Shown: piece after piece, positions 1 to 12,396 of the stretch
Layout of the letters: each line of letters starts with the position of its first letter
Position numbering within the stretch: position 1 is the stretch's first letter
Origin: Undaria pinnatifida
Lineage: Eukaryota; Sar; Phaeophyceae; Laminariales; Alariaceae
Length of the DNA: 64,000 nt
Reading direction: 5' to 3'
Assembly (NCBI GenBank): GCA_012845835.1
Contig: JABAKD010000013.1
Coordinates: 2,894,415 to 2,958,414 of the forward strand
Notes under the pieces: model-generated
Told to the model about the DNA's origin: nothing
The model's input: only the letters and a program-made list of their open reading frames with translations
Databases searched by the model: none
Program-made: the position numbers and the translations under genes

Positions 1-510
1 GGGCGAATCAATCTTTGTCAGGAAAACTCCAATTCACCAGCGTTTGTTTTGTTAAGACACACAACGGCGTTCGGACATTTTTCTATCTAAAATACTCCCC
101 ACAGGTAAAAACTAATAATCTGTCGACAAACGGACACGTGCTACGACAGAGGTTCACCACGTTTTTTCTGAAGTTTCTTACCATCTATTGGGGAGGTAGG
201 TGTTAAACCTCTGCCAAAAACTAATTCGGAGAAAAACAAAGCTGCTACCATCGGATGAAACATCCCATGCGTGGCCTATGATAGGACACGAAGAATATCA
301 TGCCGAAACAAAGATATTGCCCACATACATGCGACAATTCTGGGTTTAGAATACAACCAGTACCACTACTACACCTAATACAACTAAGTAAGTGTACACC
401 CGTCATTCAAAAACAAGGTACTTCTGTATGTACCACGAAAACAAGGTACTTATTCCTTGTTTTATTTAGTATATTGATTTTTGACAAAGCATAGTCTATA
501 TATATTTTAA
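1..510. other. No gene seen
   Basis: Only short, compositionally ordinary open frames are present, with no recognisable protein, splice pattern or RNA gene. The right edge becomes TA-rich (about 490-511) just before the first copy of repeat A, a context seen at several other A copies. Confidence 0.5.
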
Positions 511-511
511 A

Positions 512-1085
512 AAATGAAAATAAACTCCAGCTGTGAGATCGAAGATTTTGTCGAAACTCATCTTTGAAAGCTGTGTGCGATACTCCGATGGCGCGTATAA
601 TAACGAGTTGTTTGTCCTCGTTAAGGATATAGCTCGGCGATTCCCTTTAAAACTACAGTGTAGCTATCAGGGTCAACAGCGTGATGTTAATCAGTCTGTG
701 CGCGGAAACTACAAAAATAAACAATTTCTGAGGGGGACAAAATCTGACAGCTGTGGAGGGAAATGTATCCGTTTATCAAGTGAGTCCTGTGAGTCGAATA
801 ACCAGTGAGGGGGGGGCGGAGTTCTGAAGGACGTGGGGGCTTGGTTTTGATCGAACGCAAGCGGGGGTGGAGGAGGGGGAGGAAAGGGGGGTCGGGGGGG
901 CGCGGACGGGCGGGCAATTTGTGCGTGGAAGCTGTAAACCGTTTTAGGGGATCAATTTGACGGTTTTGAGGAAAATTAAAAAAAATGCACCAGTTTATCA
1001 TAGGGGGGGGGGTTGGGGCGGGGGTGGGGCGTGTGGGGCAGCTCAATCTGTGCGTGGAAACTATACATTGTTTTGAGGGGATAAA
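512..1085 (+). repeat. Dispersed repeat A, copy 1 (long, with G-rich tail)
   Basis: This copy begins with the A head (CTCCAGCTGTGAGATCGAAG and onward), shared with copies near 9.2, 35.3, 47.8, 50.3, 52.9 and 53.3 kb. It continues through the GTCAACAGxGTGATGTTA and CTGTGCGCGGAAACTA blocks into runs of G. The CTGTGCGYGGAAACT module appears three times inside it (near 697, 918 and 1045), so the tail seems to have grown by internal duplication. Open frames across it are broken and differ between copies, so I do not read it as coding. The class of element is unknown to me. Confidence 0.85.
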
Positions 1086-1141
1086 TGCGTATTATTCGGA
1101 AAATACTACAAAAAAATATCGGAAGAAACCGATCATGTTAT

Positions 1142-1205
1142 CACACAAATAAAATACACTCTAGCCGTGGAATCGAAGATTTCGTCGAACCTCTCATTTT
1201 CAGTC
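1142..1205 (+). repeat. Repeat A, copy 2 (head fragment)
   Basis: This is a head-only fragment: AATACACTC, then a diverged GTGGAATCGAAGATTTCGTCG, ending soon after the CTCAT block. It lies directly downstream of copy 1 in the same orientation, as a truncated tandem neighbour. Confidence 0.7.
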
Positions 1206-2590
1206 AAATATATCAAGAAAACTACAGCCTTTTTTCATCCTTGCAAATACAGAGAGAACATGATGGTGGAGTATCATCTTAAGACAGGTGAATAGTACAA
1301 GCTAAACATTCATTCTCTGTTGAAATTTAGGTAGGGAATTCGTTACCGTTATAGTAGGAAAAAACGGCCGAAATTATGGTAATTCAACAAATATCATCAT
1401 TATTTTTACAAACTGTTTGAAGCTGGTATTATGTGTATAAAACCGGCTTTGCGCACCTAAAAAGAAAACGCGCTGTTGAATATCGAGAGTTCGCCAGACG
1501 GATAAACTCTCTGTGCCCCAACCTTAGTAAATAAATACAGCAATTTTCAGTGAGTGGCATGCACTGCAGCTTGTTTATGCAACCTGTGCACGAAAACTAC
1601 ATATTCTGTTTTTGATGGGCACTAAAGCGGAAGCTTGTGGCATGCATCGAATATATATGTTTACCTTGTAGCGGTACGGTGGCTCAGGGCAGAGTTGGGT
1701 TTTGAACGGGGGAGGGGGTGGTTTAGGGTGTCAAGGGTAGGGTGCACTCAGTTGGTGCATGGCTGCAGTGGTATGACCATTGACCATCGCATCCCTCCTA
1801 TGCAGGGACGGAGCACGTCGGGCGTTCGTCAACCAGGCAGACACTGCTTGCATCATAGCAACGCGCGGTGGTGTTCAGCGGGTCGCGTGAAGGGTGAACT
1901 GCATACTTCGAAAAAACATGCGCAGGACGGACTTCGGCACCTTGTTGCCTACGTTCTTCTTTATGGATGGCAGCGCCGAGGAGTTGCCTTGTTTTTTTCT
2001 TATTTTTTTTTTCTGGTGTGGCCACTTTAGATACAGCGAAGAATGGGTGTTACAAACGTAAAACTGCGTCGTGCGTTCCTTACAAAGGGTGACACTATGT
2101 GATGCGATCGTCCACCTTGTGCGGAGAGTTAGACAGTTCTCTACCCCGCAAACTAAATGATCCTTACTACTACTGCAGATGACCATCCCGGTCACAGCCA
2201 AAATAAATTAATAAAAAACCCGGCTACCACCCTGGTTGCCTTGCTCACGCTACTTCAAGGAGTGATTGTCATGCTATTTACAGCGTCGTGTTGCCAACCA
2301 ACGACAACCCCAATATACATATGGTATTTCACGGCGTCGGTGCCAACCGAGTCAAGTGCTGGCTACACTAATTTTGAAGCAAAAAGGGTGAGGGAATTCC
2401 CACTATTTTCACCGGTGGTAATCAAATACTTCGAAGTATACAGTAGGAGATTGTTGCAGACAGACAGGTGTGGTGTTAGCTCTGGGCGGCGGTGGGTGCG
2501 ACGGTGGGGAGGAAGAGGGGGGCAAATGGGATAGATAGGTCATTCAGCGGATGGAAACGCGGTGTTGTCAGAATAACTAATAGTGTTAGT
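1206..2590. other. No gene seen; weak A-like module
   Basis: No supported gene. About 1578-1760 contains a diverged version of the A-repeat module (CTGTGCACGAAAACTACA, then a G-rich stretch), probably an older copy. Open frames here are short, and opposite-strand frames overlap. Confidence 0.4.
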
Positions 2591-2594
2591 GTTC

Positions 2595-2835
2595 GATTGA
2601 GCTCCTGCCGTGAGGAACTAGCGGTTTTTAGTCATCAATCAAGTTCACGAGTACATGTTTTTTATTACCGAAACAAAGCCGTAGGGAAGGTTGGTCTGGG
2701 TGTGAGAACGAGTGCCGTTAATGGGATCCTTTGTCCGGTGAGATGTTCGTTGAGCTCCTGACGTGAGGGGGCTTAGGGACTTTTTACCGCTACCCGTACC
2801 GCGGTGTGATTGTACCACAACAAAATATACTGGTC
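2595..2835 (+). repeat. Dispersed repeat C, copy 1
   Basis: The segment starts GAGCTCCTGCCGTGAGGAAC and contains a second GAGCTCCTGACGTGAGG about 155 nt later. The same arrangement (GAGCTCCTCAAGTGAGGAAC, then a diverged repetition) occurs at about 42933-43120 in intron 4 of the epimerase gene. The shared blocks are short but in the same order. No coding capacity seen. Confidence 0.55.
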
Positions 2836-2951
2836 CAATAAATTGGAGCTACTGCGTGGATGGCTCGGTCTGTAAAGAGGTGATATCACACTTACAAAGT
2901 AGTGTTCAGACCTCCGGCGTGTTTATCATGGGGGGGCGGGGAAGACCCGTT

Positions 2952-3158
2952 CTACGGTAGCCCCCCCAACTTTTCTTCAACGAAATCGGCGGTTTCAAAA
3001 CCAGCTCCCGGTCGTATCTCCTGGAAGACTGTGTCACTCGACACCACGAGATCCTCGATCGTTAGACGTTTGCACACAAGAAAATATACGGATACTTTTT
3101 TTTCAATAGTATCCTTCTTTGTAGCGAGCAGCCAAGAAATGATGAAACGTTCGTTCAA
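2952..3158 (-). pseudogene. Fossil coding fragment (unknown protein, C-terminal part)
   Basis: The minus strand encodes about 68 residues ending in TVFQEIRPGAGFETADF, then VEEKLGGLP and a stop. A related fragment ending TVFQDIRMGAASKTSD is on the minus strand at about 58930-59160. A third, with a small internal deletion, is on the plus strand at about 12397-12490 and shares the TTGGGGGGGCTACCGTAGAAC end including the stop. No in-frame ATG begins this stretch: its first codon is TTG, so it is the tail of a longer decayed gene or an exon. I do not recognise the family. Conservation of a peptide across three copies suggests a mobile element or duplicated gene that once coded for protein. Confidence 0.45.
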
Positions 3159-3179
3159 GAAAATCGCCGGTGGTGGGAG

Positions 3180-4600
3180 GGGGGTATCGTAGAATCAGTC
3201 AGGAGGAAGGGGATGGGGGGGTGGGGGAGGGAGGGCATGGGGGGTGGGCACCAGAGGTCTATGGGGGCAACACAATCTCCTATTACTGCGTGCTAGATGC
3301 ACTGACGAAGGCCCAATATTTATCAAATCTAAACCATGAGGTCGATGAGAGCTAAACATTTAATATGATGTTGAGTGTACTTTGTTTGTTAATAATATAG
3401 TTGTTAGTGGTTTCTGATGGCCGTACATATCAAGCACTACAATGGTGCTGGTACCATTGGTATGCTTCGTAGATATCCAGCACTTACTTGCAACAAGTTT
3501 CCGTGCCGACACGTTGCCCTGGGGCGACGCGACAATAAATGTAGGACAGAATATCCTACATACTGATCCATGAGATCGACATAGTGGAATATAATTTGGG
3601 CGTTGTATGCGATTTTTGCCAAGAGGTGGAGTTTGCGTTGTGAATATCCTAAAAAATGGTTGAAAATTAATAACGTCGGTCTTACGGAGCTCCGAAAAAA
3701 ACGGTCAAATGTTATTTAAAAAAAATATATATATGCCGGTGTGGCATTGCCTTCTGAATGGTTTTTTATCAAAACCCAACAAATGTCAAGGTTGTTCGTT
3801 TTTGCTCGTGTGAAAGAAAAATGTGAGCACTTCTCGATCCATTGGAGTCTGTTTGCCGGCACGTCTTGATTGAGCACTTTCTCGATGCTCATTTACCAAA
3901 ATGAAAAAAAAAAATTAAATGTCGTGACAAATGTCTGAGCAAGGCACACCATATGCAGTTCTACTTTGTGTGCGAGTTGCTTTTTGTCAAACCAACAGCA
4001 CTTTTTTCTTTGCTCAAACAGCGACAAAGGACTCTTCTGGTCGACCATACTGACGATCATTCGTTTTCGTGTGTGTGCCTTACCAAACGACATCTATGTT
4101 GTCGTACATACAGGTAGTAACAGATATATTAACGTTGTTGTCCAAACTGGTATTCGGCCGATAATTTAACCAAACTTGGAGTTTAGTTTAGTTTTGTTGT
4201 GCCAACGAGCGTCCATGTATTTACTTCGAAGTATTGATTTTATTTTGCGTGCAGAAGATATTTTTTTCTTGCTCTCGGCGTCGATCCTCATCGACTTTTT
4301 GGACTAGTCCACAAAGTTACATTATCTCATATATGAAAAAAATCCGTTTCAAGAGGTTGATTTCCAATATCATTGATTAGAAAAAACTTCTGCTGGTAGG
4401 GCTATCACAGCACCTTTTTGGAAAGTCCGCTCCGGCATCGCTTCCATTGTTTAAAATATCGCAAATATCACCACTCTGGACCTGAAGGCGTACGTGTGGC
4501 CAAGTTCTGGTACAGTAGCACAGCAGCATACCAACATCTCAATCTTAGGCAGCAGACTTATTTGACTAGTCTAATCATTTAGTGTGCGCTGCTACGCGCT
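3180..4600. other. No gene seen
   Basis: A G-rich stretch (about 3165-3250) is followed by AT-rich sequence with short A and T runs. No supported gene or recognisable RNA. Parts of 3890-4090 look faintly like 26.9-27.1 kb, which would extend repeat F upstream, but the match is too weak to call. Confidence 0.35.
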
Positions 4601-7200
4601 GAACAGAATTGTGGTAATTTTATGTGTGATAAAGTCAGAACCATGCGATGGAATGACGCTTTCGTCAGGGTATAGAATATCTCCTTCCATAACTTTGAGA
4701 ACCGGTCAAACCTGCACGCATTGAATAAAACATTATGACATATGAAGTATAACCAACCTTTCACCACGTAAACCCAACACACGGGACACACGAGACAGGT
4801 CCACCCGCTGAAAGCCGTTGACTGAAGCCATCGCCGCCATGCTTATGTGGTGGCAGGGACGTGTTCATTTACCACGTACAGCCCGCGCGCACGTCGTGAA
4901 ATGGGTGAATAAACACAAAAAAAATGTCTATTTCAGACCTCATGGGGTTTTCCCGCCCAGCCATGCCAGCCAAAGCGTCCTCACCACGATACTTCACGTT
5001 GAACATCATAAGGGGGTGCCAAAGCGCGACATACCTCGGCAGAAAGTCCCTGGGGGCTCCCCACATACATGAGAAGGGCTGAATGATTATCTTACCCCAG
5101 AAATGATTACGAAGACGTTCGTTCGCACATAACCCGACCGAGCTTTTAATCCTCAGTCCTAAGAAAATGCGTACCCGTGAAATCACCTGGCTAAAGACCA
5201 ACCGCTAGTTCTGCACGTGGGGAGCGCAATGGGACGGGTACATTATTTGTTTATCCAACAATTGCAACCCCTACCGAGAAGGGATGCGTCGCAAATCTAG
5301 ATGCTTACCGTGTGTCAAGGTGGAATGCGAGTATTCTTTACCGTGTTAGAATGCGGACGCAATGAGTGGTATTATACTCAAACCCCTTCCCCACCAACAG
5401 TGCGAAAACAAACTCAGCAATACGCTGAGGGTCGAACCTCAGACGAAATATTCCCATTATATCGTATCACACCAGTTTTCCTTTCGAGGACGATTTTCCT
5501 CAAAAGTAAGTACACGCTAGGTAGAAGAGAGGTTCTAGACTATAGTAGCACACACAAATAATCAGACTACTTGCAGTTTTCCGTGATGCATACCGTAGGA
5601 TAGATTTGGTAAACGCCACATGTATCGTATCATCCCACCATTGTTTTGCGGATATAATTTGCCGCTGGGGCCTAGCAGGCGACAAAGAGCACGTATATAA
5701 GTCTTGGGGGCCTGCATTGAGTGGTAACCCGATGTAAACAAGCGCACTACTAAGAGTGTGTATCCTACTCAAGACCCATGCCACATCAGAAGGAGAGGTA
5801 ACCCTTCTTTTGAGGCAAAAGTCTTCGACGAATGACAAGGCGTAAGGGTCTTCAGAGGGGGCATGTTTGACGAAAGAAACCGAAAACCACAGCTCCAGAA
5901 AGAAGCCCAACATTTGATTCAGCTGAAGGGGTTCTAACTTTACAGTCTGCGAACTATGTGGAGGTGCAGCTCTGGATCGTTGCAAAACGCGCCCAGCATG
6001 GCACAGCTTGCAGGGCTGCGAGCCAACACTATGATGATAGACGGCGGAAGGCTATCTTACATCGACGTTGGATCTGAGGCCCACAAACACTAACCCGTGG
6101 GCAACGTCGGAGTGCCATCCTTGTTTAGCAGTGGTAGCAGTGGTACAATGACATTCTAGACTAATCATGTAGATCACGGGGATCGTCCGGTTTGGCACGT
6201 TTCGCGTACACATGTTGCGAGTTAATGTATAATACGTGTATTTCATCTGCGAGTAGATGTGGGCCTCCGCGAGTGAGTGCAAAGCCTCTGAGGAAATAAT
6301 GGTGGAGCTGTGTCTCGACTCATATTGTTAACTACCCTCGAAAAGCTGAAGTGAGTGGGGATCGGGGCTGGACGCTTAGATTCAACCTGTTGTTGTCGAC
6401 TTTGTCTCCGAGAACAATCCTTCTTGCGCGGCACCAAACACATAGTTTTTGCGAGCGAGCCAGTAGGGTGTGCCCGCATTATTTAGAATACCGACTGAAT
6501 GTGTACACGCACAAACAGACATACCCTGAATGCAGTGGGAAATACATCGAAACAACGACGAACATGTAAGGCAGGTCACAACATCATAGGTGGGAAAGAG
6601 GGTCAAAGTTGCACATATTCCAAGTTGGCAAAAGAAGAAGGGAGATGGGCGGTAGCCTTGCCTCAAGTGCTACTGCAGCAGGTATATACTATAGTGCGCC
6701 TTACGCTGTTGTGGCTGCCGTATGCAAACACCTACCTCCTGCTAGTTTGCGGTACTTTCCTGTGGATTATACGTAGCAGGTAGCTTGTATTACACCAGTC
6801 AGTAGAACGTAAAAAATGGAGCGTGGGCATATGATACATACCCGCTTACATATACCAAACTTCAACCCGCTTCCAGAATTTAGAGGGGCTCACCCTTGTG
6901 GGAGGGCACGACCAAACTTGCAGAAATGCCGGGACGACCGCCTTAAGGTTCTGGTCCTCCACGTGAAGGGGTTGGTGTTGCCGGGAAGACAGGTGTTCTT
7001 AACTCTGCCGGTCGGTGTAGCTTGACCGTGTGTTGCATCGGGCTCGATAAAAGTTCCAGAAGCCTTTTGCAATCGAGAGCTTTTTTGCCGCATTTTTTCA
7101 ACGGTACCCAGTGTCCCATCGTCCGCGCGGATAACCGCTCGATTTTGTCGTGAACGGGCCGTATGCAATATTATCGTCAGCAGCAGGCCTTATGCAAACG
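4600..7200 (+). repeat. Diverged multi-kilobase repeat F (reference copy)
   Basis: Several blocks recur elsewhere in the same order. About 4620-4815 matches 27360-27520, and 5375-5620 matches 27735-27960 (CCGTGATGCATRCCGT). About 5640-6030 matches 34330-34790 (AGTCTTGGGGGCC, AGAAAGAAG, GCAGGGCT). About 6885-7170 matches 36660-36960 (GGCTCACCCTTGTGG, ATCGAGAGC, TTTTTTMAACGGT). Identity is moderate, so the copies are old. No long open frame is conserved between copies. It may be a degenerate transposon, but nothing in it identifies the class. Confidence 0.5.
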
Positions 7201-8489
7201 TGCCATATGACACACTCCATGGTTGACCGTTGATCGTGTGTTGTTCCCCGTCTTTCGCGCAACTGCTGTTGTAAATATATTACTCCGTTGTATGTGACTC
7301 AACGCTATATATTGCAATTGCACATAATACGTCGAATGTTGCTGGGGTCGGTGCTAACGTTATCACATTACGGCCTAGGAACGTCCTAGAATACTGTCGT
7401 CATTATTTCAGTCTGACAGATTGCCAGCTGGCCGGTCTTACGCATGTATGCATCGACTAGTCGATTAGATAACTTGTCCGGCATTTTCTTAACTTTTTGG
7501 AAATGTTTTAAATCCGAAGCTCGCGGCATCATCAGCATTGCTGTGGGCCTGCAGCACATTCTTTAATCAAATATGCTTCCTTGGTCGAGAGCGTCTTGTG
7601 GTTGGAAAAACCGATATCGTTCAACACTACTTCTAGACCATACAAAAGTCCGAACTCCGACGTTGATGGTGCTCGGCGTGAGCGCTCCTTGCGGTACAGT
7701 ACGACCAAACTATTGATACCTTAATTACCATGATCGCCTCCTTCGAGCATGTGTGGTGGATGGGCAGGGAGCTCGAAGCTCGGGGCAATTCGATCGCTGG
7801 TCTTGCGTCTCGGGCTCTCTGTAGAGCACGACGGCGAGCCTCTGAGCATTTATGGTTTTTAATATATTGTCGAAAGATATATTCTGGAAACAGTCCGAGG
7901 CCACGAGCAACAGCCCCCGAGTATTTTCATTTGGTTTCCCTTTTAATAAGAAGTGAAAATGTGAAACGGTCAGGGGCAGCGCTGCTCAAGGTTTGTCGAA
8001 GTTGAGCCGCATACAAGACGTTGACGGAACAAACAACACCTGAGCAAACGTGCTTGCCCAAGGACAGGGCTTCAAAAATGGGAAAGTTACTACGAACTAG
8101 TTCCTTTTTCTTTTTGTGCACATCACGCGTTCACGCTGAAAAGGAAAGTTGCCGCATCGTTGTTGCGCGGCCAGGCCGCCAGACTGTGCCATAGTAGTAG
8201 TGCAGATGCTCGTAAAGGTATGTCTTCATTAATTCGCGAGATATAACAATGAGGGTTCTTCGACTTCATGAGAAGGTAGGAGACTGTGTAGGAACATAAT
8301 TTGGATGCACTCTGTTGCACCGCGGCAGGAACGCGACTGAAAGTCATGTACTTACACAGCAGTAAGAATCGTACCCGTACGCGACAATGCAAAATTGTTG
8401 CTTCCAGCTGTCTGAAAATGAAAATATAACCGCGCGCAGGTAGTGGTTTCGGCAGTTGGCAGGCACACACACTTGTCTCTCGTAGCATA
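7201..8489. other. No gene seen
   Basis: No supported gene. Open frames are short and overlap on both strands. Confidence 0.35.
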
Positions 8490-8610
8490 ATGGTGTTGTT
8501 GTCGTCGTTGTTGTTGTTGTTGTTTCTGTTGCTGTTGGTGTTGTTGTTGTTGTTGTCGTTGTCGTTGTTGTTGTTGTTGTCGTTGTTGTCGTTGTTGTTG
8601 CTGTAGTTGT
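8490..8610 (+). repeat. (GTT)n imperfect microsatellite
   Basis: About 120 nt of GTT repeats interrupted by GTC and GCT. Apparent poly-Thr or poly-Gln open frames on the minus strand are products of the repeat. Confidence 0.95.
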
Positions 8611-9172
8611 TTCACATAAAAGCTTGTCCACGATCTGAATCTAGAGTCCTTGATCACATAAAGGTCCCGGAGCCTAATAGGAAGATCCGAGAAATCAAAT
8701 GAAATCAAAATTCGTCCGTGAAATAATACGGTTTATTAGTTGTTAAAAACGCACGATACGATAAAGAAGAACAAGTGAAATGATACGATGTGCAAACTGA
8801 ACCAACATGGCCGCAGGTATCCACTCAACTACAGCATAGAGTTCCCCTGTTCCCACAACTAATCAACTCGCGGACTACAGGCTACTACAGCGGTTGGACT
8901 GCCTGTAACGTACGCACCGCACGGCAATCGTGAGCACAGACGGACGCGTCTGCTGTTTGGAGTGTTGTCAGAGTGACGACCCACGGGCATGCAGTGAAAA
9001 CTAGCAATCGAAACAAGAAGCACCATACAAGTATCAATGATCGGCCCGTCTTTCAGAGTTATCTGACAGGTTGCAGGGCAGCTACGACGCCAGTGTCCTA
9101 AAACTGAAAATTGCGGGGGGTCGTTCCCCATGAAGGGTATACAACTCTACCATCTGTCTTTAATATATTACA
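8611..9172. other. No gene seen
   Basis: No supported gene or RNA. The right end becomes TA-rich (TTTAATATATTAC) immediately before repeat A copy 3. Confidence 0.4.
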
Positions 9173-9850
9173 AAAATAAAAATACACTCCAGCTGTGAGA
9201 TCGAACATTTGGTCGAAACTCTTTGCAAGCTGTGTGTGATACTCCGATCGCGCGTATTACGGGTTGTGTGTCCTCATTAAGGATATAAGTCGGCGACTCC
9301 CCTTGCAACTACAGTGTAGCTATCAGGGTCAACAAGGTGATGTAAGGCAGTCTGTGCGCGGAAACTATAAAACCCGTTTCTGAGGGGGACAAAATATGAC
9401 AGCTGTGGAGGAAATGCATTGGTTTATTAGGTGAATCTAGCAAGTCGAATATGCGGTGAGGGGAGGGCAGAGTTATTAAGGACATGGGGGCCTGATTTTG
9501 ATCAAAAGGGGGGCGGGAGGGGGGGAGGGGGGGGAGGGGACGGGTGGGGCAGGTCAATTTGTGCGTGGAAACTCTAAATATCTCTTCTGGGGGAGGGGGG
9601 GGGGATGTGGCGGGAGGGGCCGGGGGCGGGGGGGGAGGGCTTCAGGTCGCATAGATGTAGGGGTTTGCTATACGCGTGGTGCTAGGTCTAGGCGATGGTG
9701 CGGGTGGTGGGGAAGGAGGGAGCGTTGGGGGCGGGGGTGGGGGACAATTGCAGCAGCGGCATGGACGGCTCTGAAACAAAAACGAGGCGACATCCAGGGC
9801 GTGGAAGTGTTTATTACTCTGGCGAATTTCGAAAGTAGGTGGGGCGTTTA
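9173..9850 (+). repeat. Repeat A, copy 3 (near full length)
   Basis: At about 680 nt this is one of the three longest copies, with 29695-30340 (minus) and 47796-48480 (plus). Order of parts: AT-rich lead, ACTCCAGCTGTGAGATCGAA head, GTCGGCGACTCCCC block, CTGTGCGCGGAAACTATAAA block, a first G-rich tract, a second GTGCGTGGAAACT block, a second and longer G-rich tract, GTTTGCTATACGCG, then GCAGCGGCATGGACGGCTC and a GTGTTTATTACTCTGGCG end. No reading frame is shared with the other long copies. Confidence 0.9.
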
Positions 9851-9919
9851 AAAAAGAAAAAAAAAAAAAGGCGAGGGGGGGGGGGGGGCAGGGAGGGTTT
9901 TCAAGAGGTTTAGCTCACG

Positions 9920-10460
9920 TATAACATAAAAATCACGGATTTGGTCGACGCTGATGTTTGCCACATTGTGTGTGATCCTCCGATCGCGCGTATTAGTCAT
10001 ACACGTAGGGGCTTGCTATACGCGCGGTGCTGGGTCTAGGCGATCGTGCGGGGTGTGGGGAAGGAGGGGGCGTTGGAGGGGGGGAAGGGGGATTAACGAA
10101 AGCTACGTCATGGATGGCTAGAAAGATAATCACGTGATATCAATTGCTTAGAAATGTTAATTACTCTGGCCGATTTCGATTGTAAGTTGGGCGTTTGAAC
10201 GAACTGGGCGAGGAACAAAGCGGGGGGGGGGGGGCGGAGATGAGTTGGAGCTACGGCGTAGATGGCTAGATGGATCATGAGATGATATCAGCTGGCTGAT
10301 AGTGTTTACTACTCTGGCAGATTTTGATTTCAGGTGGTGCCTTTAAACGAGAGGGATCGGGGGGGCGGGGGGCGGGGGGGCGAGCAGTTCAGTATGTGCG
10401 CGGACACTAAAAACCCTTGAAGGGGACGAATCTGACGGCTGCAGCAAGCAGACACATATT
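9920..10460 (+). repeat. Repeat A, copies 4-5 (rearranged)
   Basis: About 9925-10200 joins a diverged A head (TGTGTGATCCTCCGATCGCG) directly to the A tail (GGGGCTTGCTATACGCG), missing the middle. About 10245-10455 repeats the tail (GATGGCTAG, TTTACTACTCTGGC) and then a TGTGCGCGGACACTAAAAAC block. Together with copy 3 this makes a 1.3-kb tandem cluster in one orientation. Confidence 0.75.
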
Positions 10461-12390
10461 TACATCACCCGTCTTGTAATGAATATTTTCTAGAAGGTTT
10501 GATGTTACGTGTAGTATGCAACCCAGTTCTTAGGTGTAGTAAACAACGTGATAAATCTTTATAGTTTGTTATTGTATGATTCATGGATCGAAAGATAGAA
10601 TATTTCAATCGATATGTACAATCATGTAGATACCATTTTTTTCTGACATCGCTAATTATAAGAAAGAGATGCATATTGTTAAATACAACAGGCGAGGTGA
10701 TGGTCATGTAATGTCACCGCCATTGAGAACGACAGGGAGAGATGCGAAGCGTTATTTTTTGAAAGGAACGGTTAGTGTACACACGCTATATATGCTACTG
10801 AGCACTGAAGTAGGGTTGCATACGTTGTGCGAAACCCATGGTGTTCTGACTGCTCAAGTTGTCCCGCCGTAAGCCATGGTTGTTGTTAAGTGTGTCGAGT
10901 TGGGGTGCTTACCTAGGCCTCTGGCGTGGGACCGATACGCCGTAGCGCGGCTAGATCGTGGATTGGGAATGTATTAATGCCATATGAAAAACACGTGGGG
11001 CGTATGGTGCTGTCGCGTGTTCAATCTAGATATACAGGGAATCTGTCTAAAGTGATGACTGGATTGAGGCTTGCCTAATACAAGAATACGGGAGTATCTT
11101 TTCATACTTCGGTCGATATTCTGAGCAACAGGAAACAGACGTCGAAACCCTATACCAGAAACCTTTCCCCCTCACCTATATTAAATAGCATATGATAGTC
11201 GGTGCTCCGTCAGTTTTATTGGCGAAGTCACGCAGTAGTTGTGGACGACCACCACGTGAAATGACCCCTCGCTGTGTTCAAATCAGTGCCTTTGGTCGGA
11301 TTTCCCGTATACCGTCGGCACAGGCACGGAACACCATTGGTGGGCTGCTGATTCCATTGCGATGGTATATGTAGTTCCCTCGACTACTCGTACGGGAAGC
11401 CGGTACGTAGCAGGAGCGATTCCAACGACGGTCGGTCTGTCTTCGTACGATGTGCAGGGTATTATTCATGATTTTGGTGGTCACTAAATCGAATGAGGAT
11501 TCAGCCAGGACCTAAAAAAGATGTGTAAAAAGGCATGTGGAATAGCGTTAGGTGGACTAAGGAAGTCAGCGCACGGTAGAGGGTTGAATGTGTTGAGGCC
11601 GACCCCTTTCGGTCTAAGGCTTGCGCAGAATTTAGTGAGGAAGTATAGGCTATTTTTGTCCTCTGTAAGGACGGACGGACATCTTTGTTCTGGGACTAGT
11701 CTATAGGCCAAACAAGAGTTGGTCGGAATGCGCGAACGAATGAATGTGTTCGAAGTCCAAGTTCGGGTGGGCAAGTTGTTGAGCTCCTCATTACAGGAGC
11801 TGAGAAAAATCTTTGAATCTGCCGCATCGCTGCCGTGGGATAGCTCAAGGGCAAGGAACAGCATGCACGATCAGTCGGTAAATGTTTACTTCGGGAGACG
11901 ACTAGTCTAAGCTGCAGGTGAAGAAGTTTAAGTGAACAAGACTGAGCAGAACACAACAACGAGGCAGTAGAAATAACATCGAACGCAAATTCAAACTTGC
12001 AGAATCGCTGTAGGTTGGAGTTACCAGCAGCGGGTTGACTAAACGGAGGAAAGGTAGACGGGCCTCGAGGACGTTATACACGCGTTGTTAAATTTGAACA
12101 GAGAGTAATAGGTAATCTCTGAAAAGATAACTATAGTACGTAGTGCTAATCAATTAGGGCCAAAAAACAAACCACGATACTGAGAGGGACAGGCTGATCT
12201 CAAACATCAGATATATGCAAACGTAAACAGGACAACAGACTGATTGTACGATATCCCAGCGATTTTCTCTAACGAAGGTTTCGCGACCGCTCGGCACGAG
12301 GAAGAGTGGTATGAATACCTAGTCTAATCTTCATACTTTTTCTTGTTTTCAAGGAGCAGAACCACTGAACGATGACGGTGGGGATGGCAA
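10461..12390. other. No gene seen
   Basis: No supported gene. The longest minus-strand frame (11484-11864, 126 codons) overlaps open frames on the plus strand, has no recognisable domain and is not flanked by convincing splice signals. A short hairpin (AGCTCCT / AGGAGCT, 6-nt loop) lies at about 11782-11801. Confidence 0.35.
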
Positions 12391-12396
12391 GGGTCA

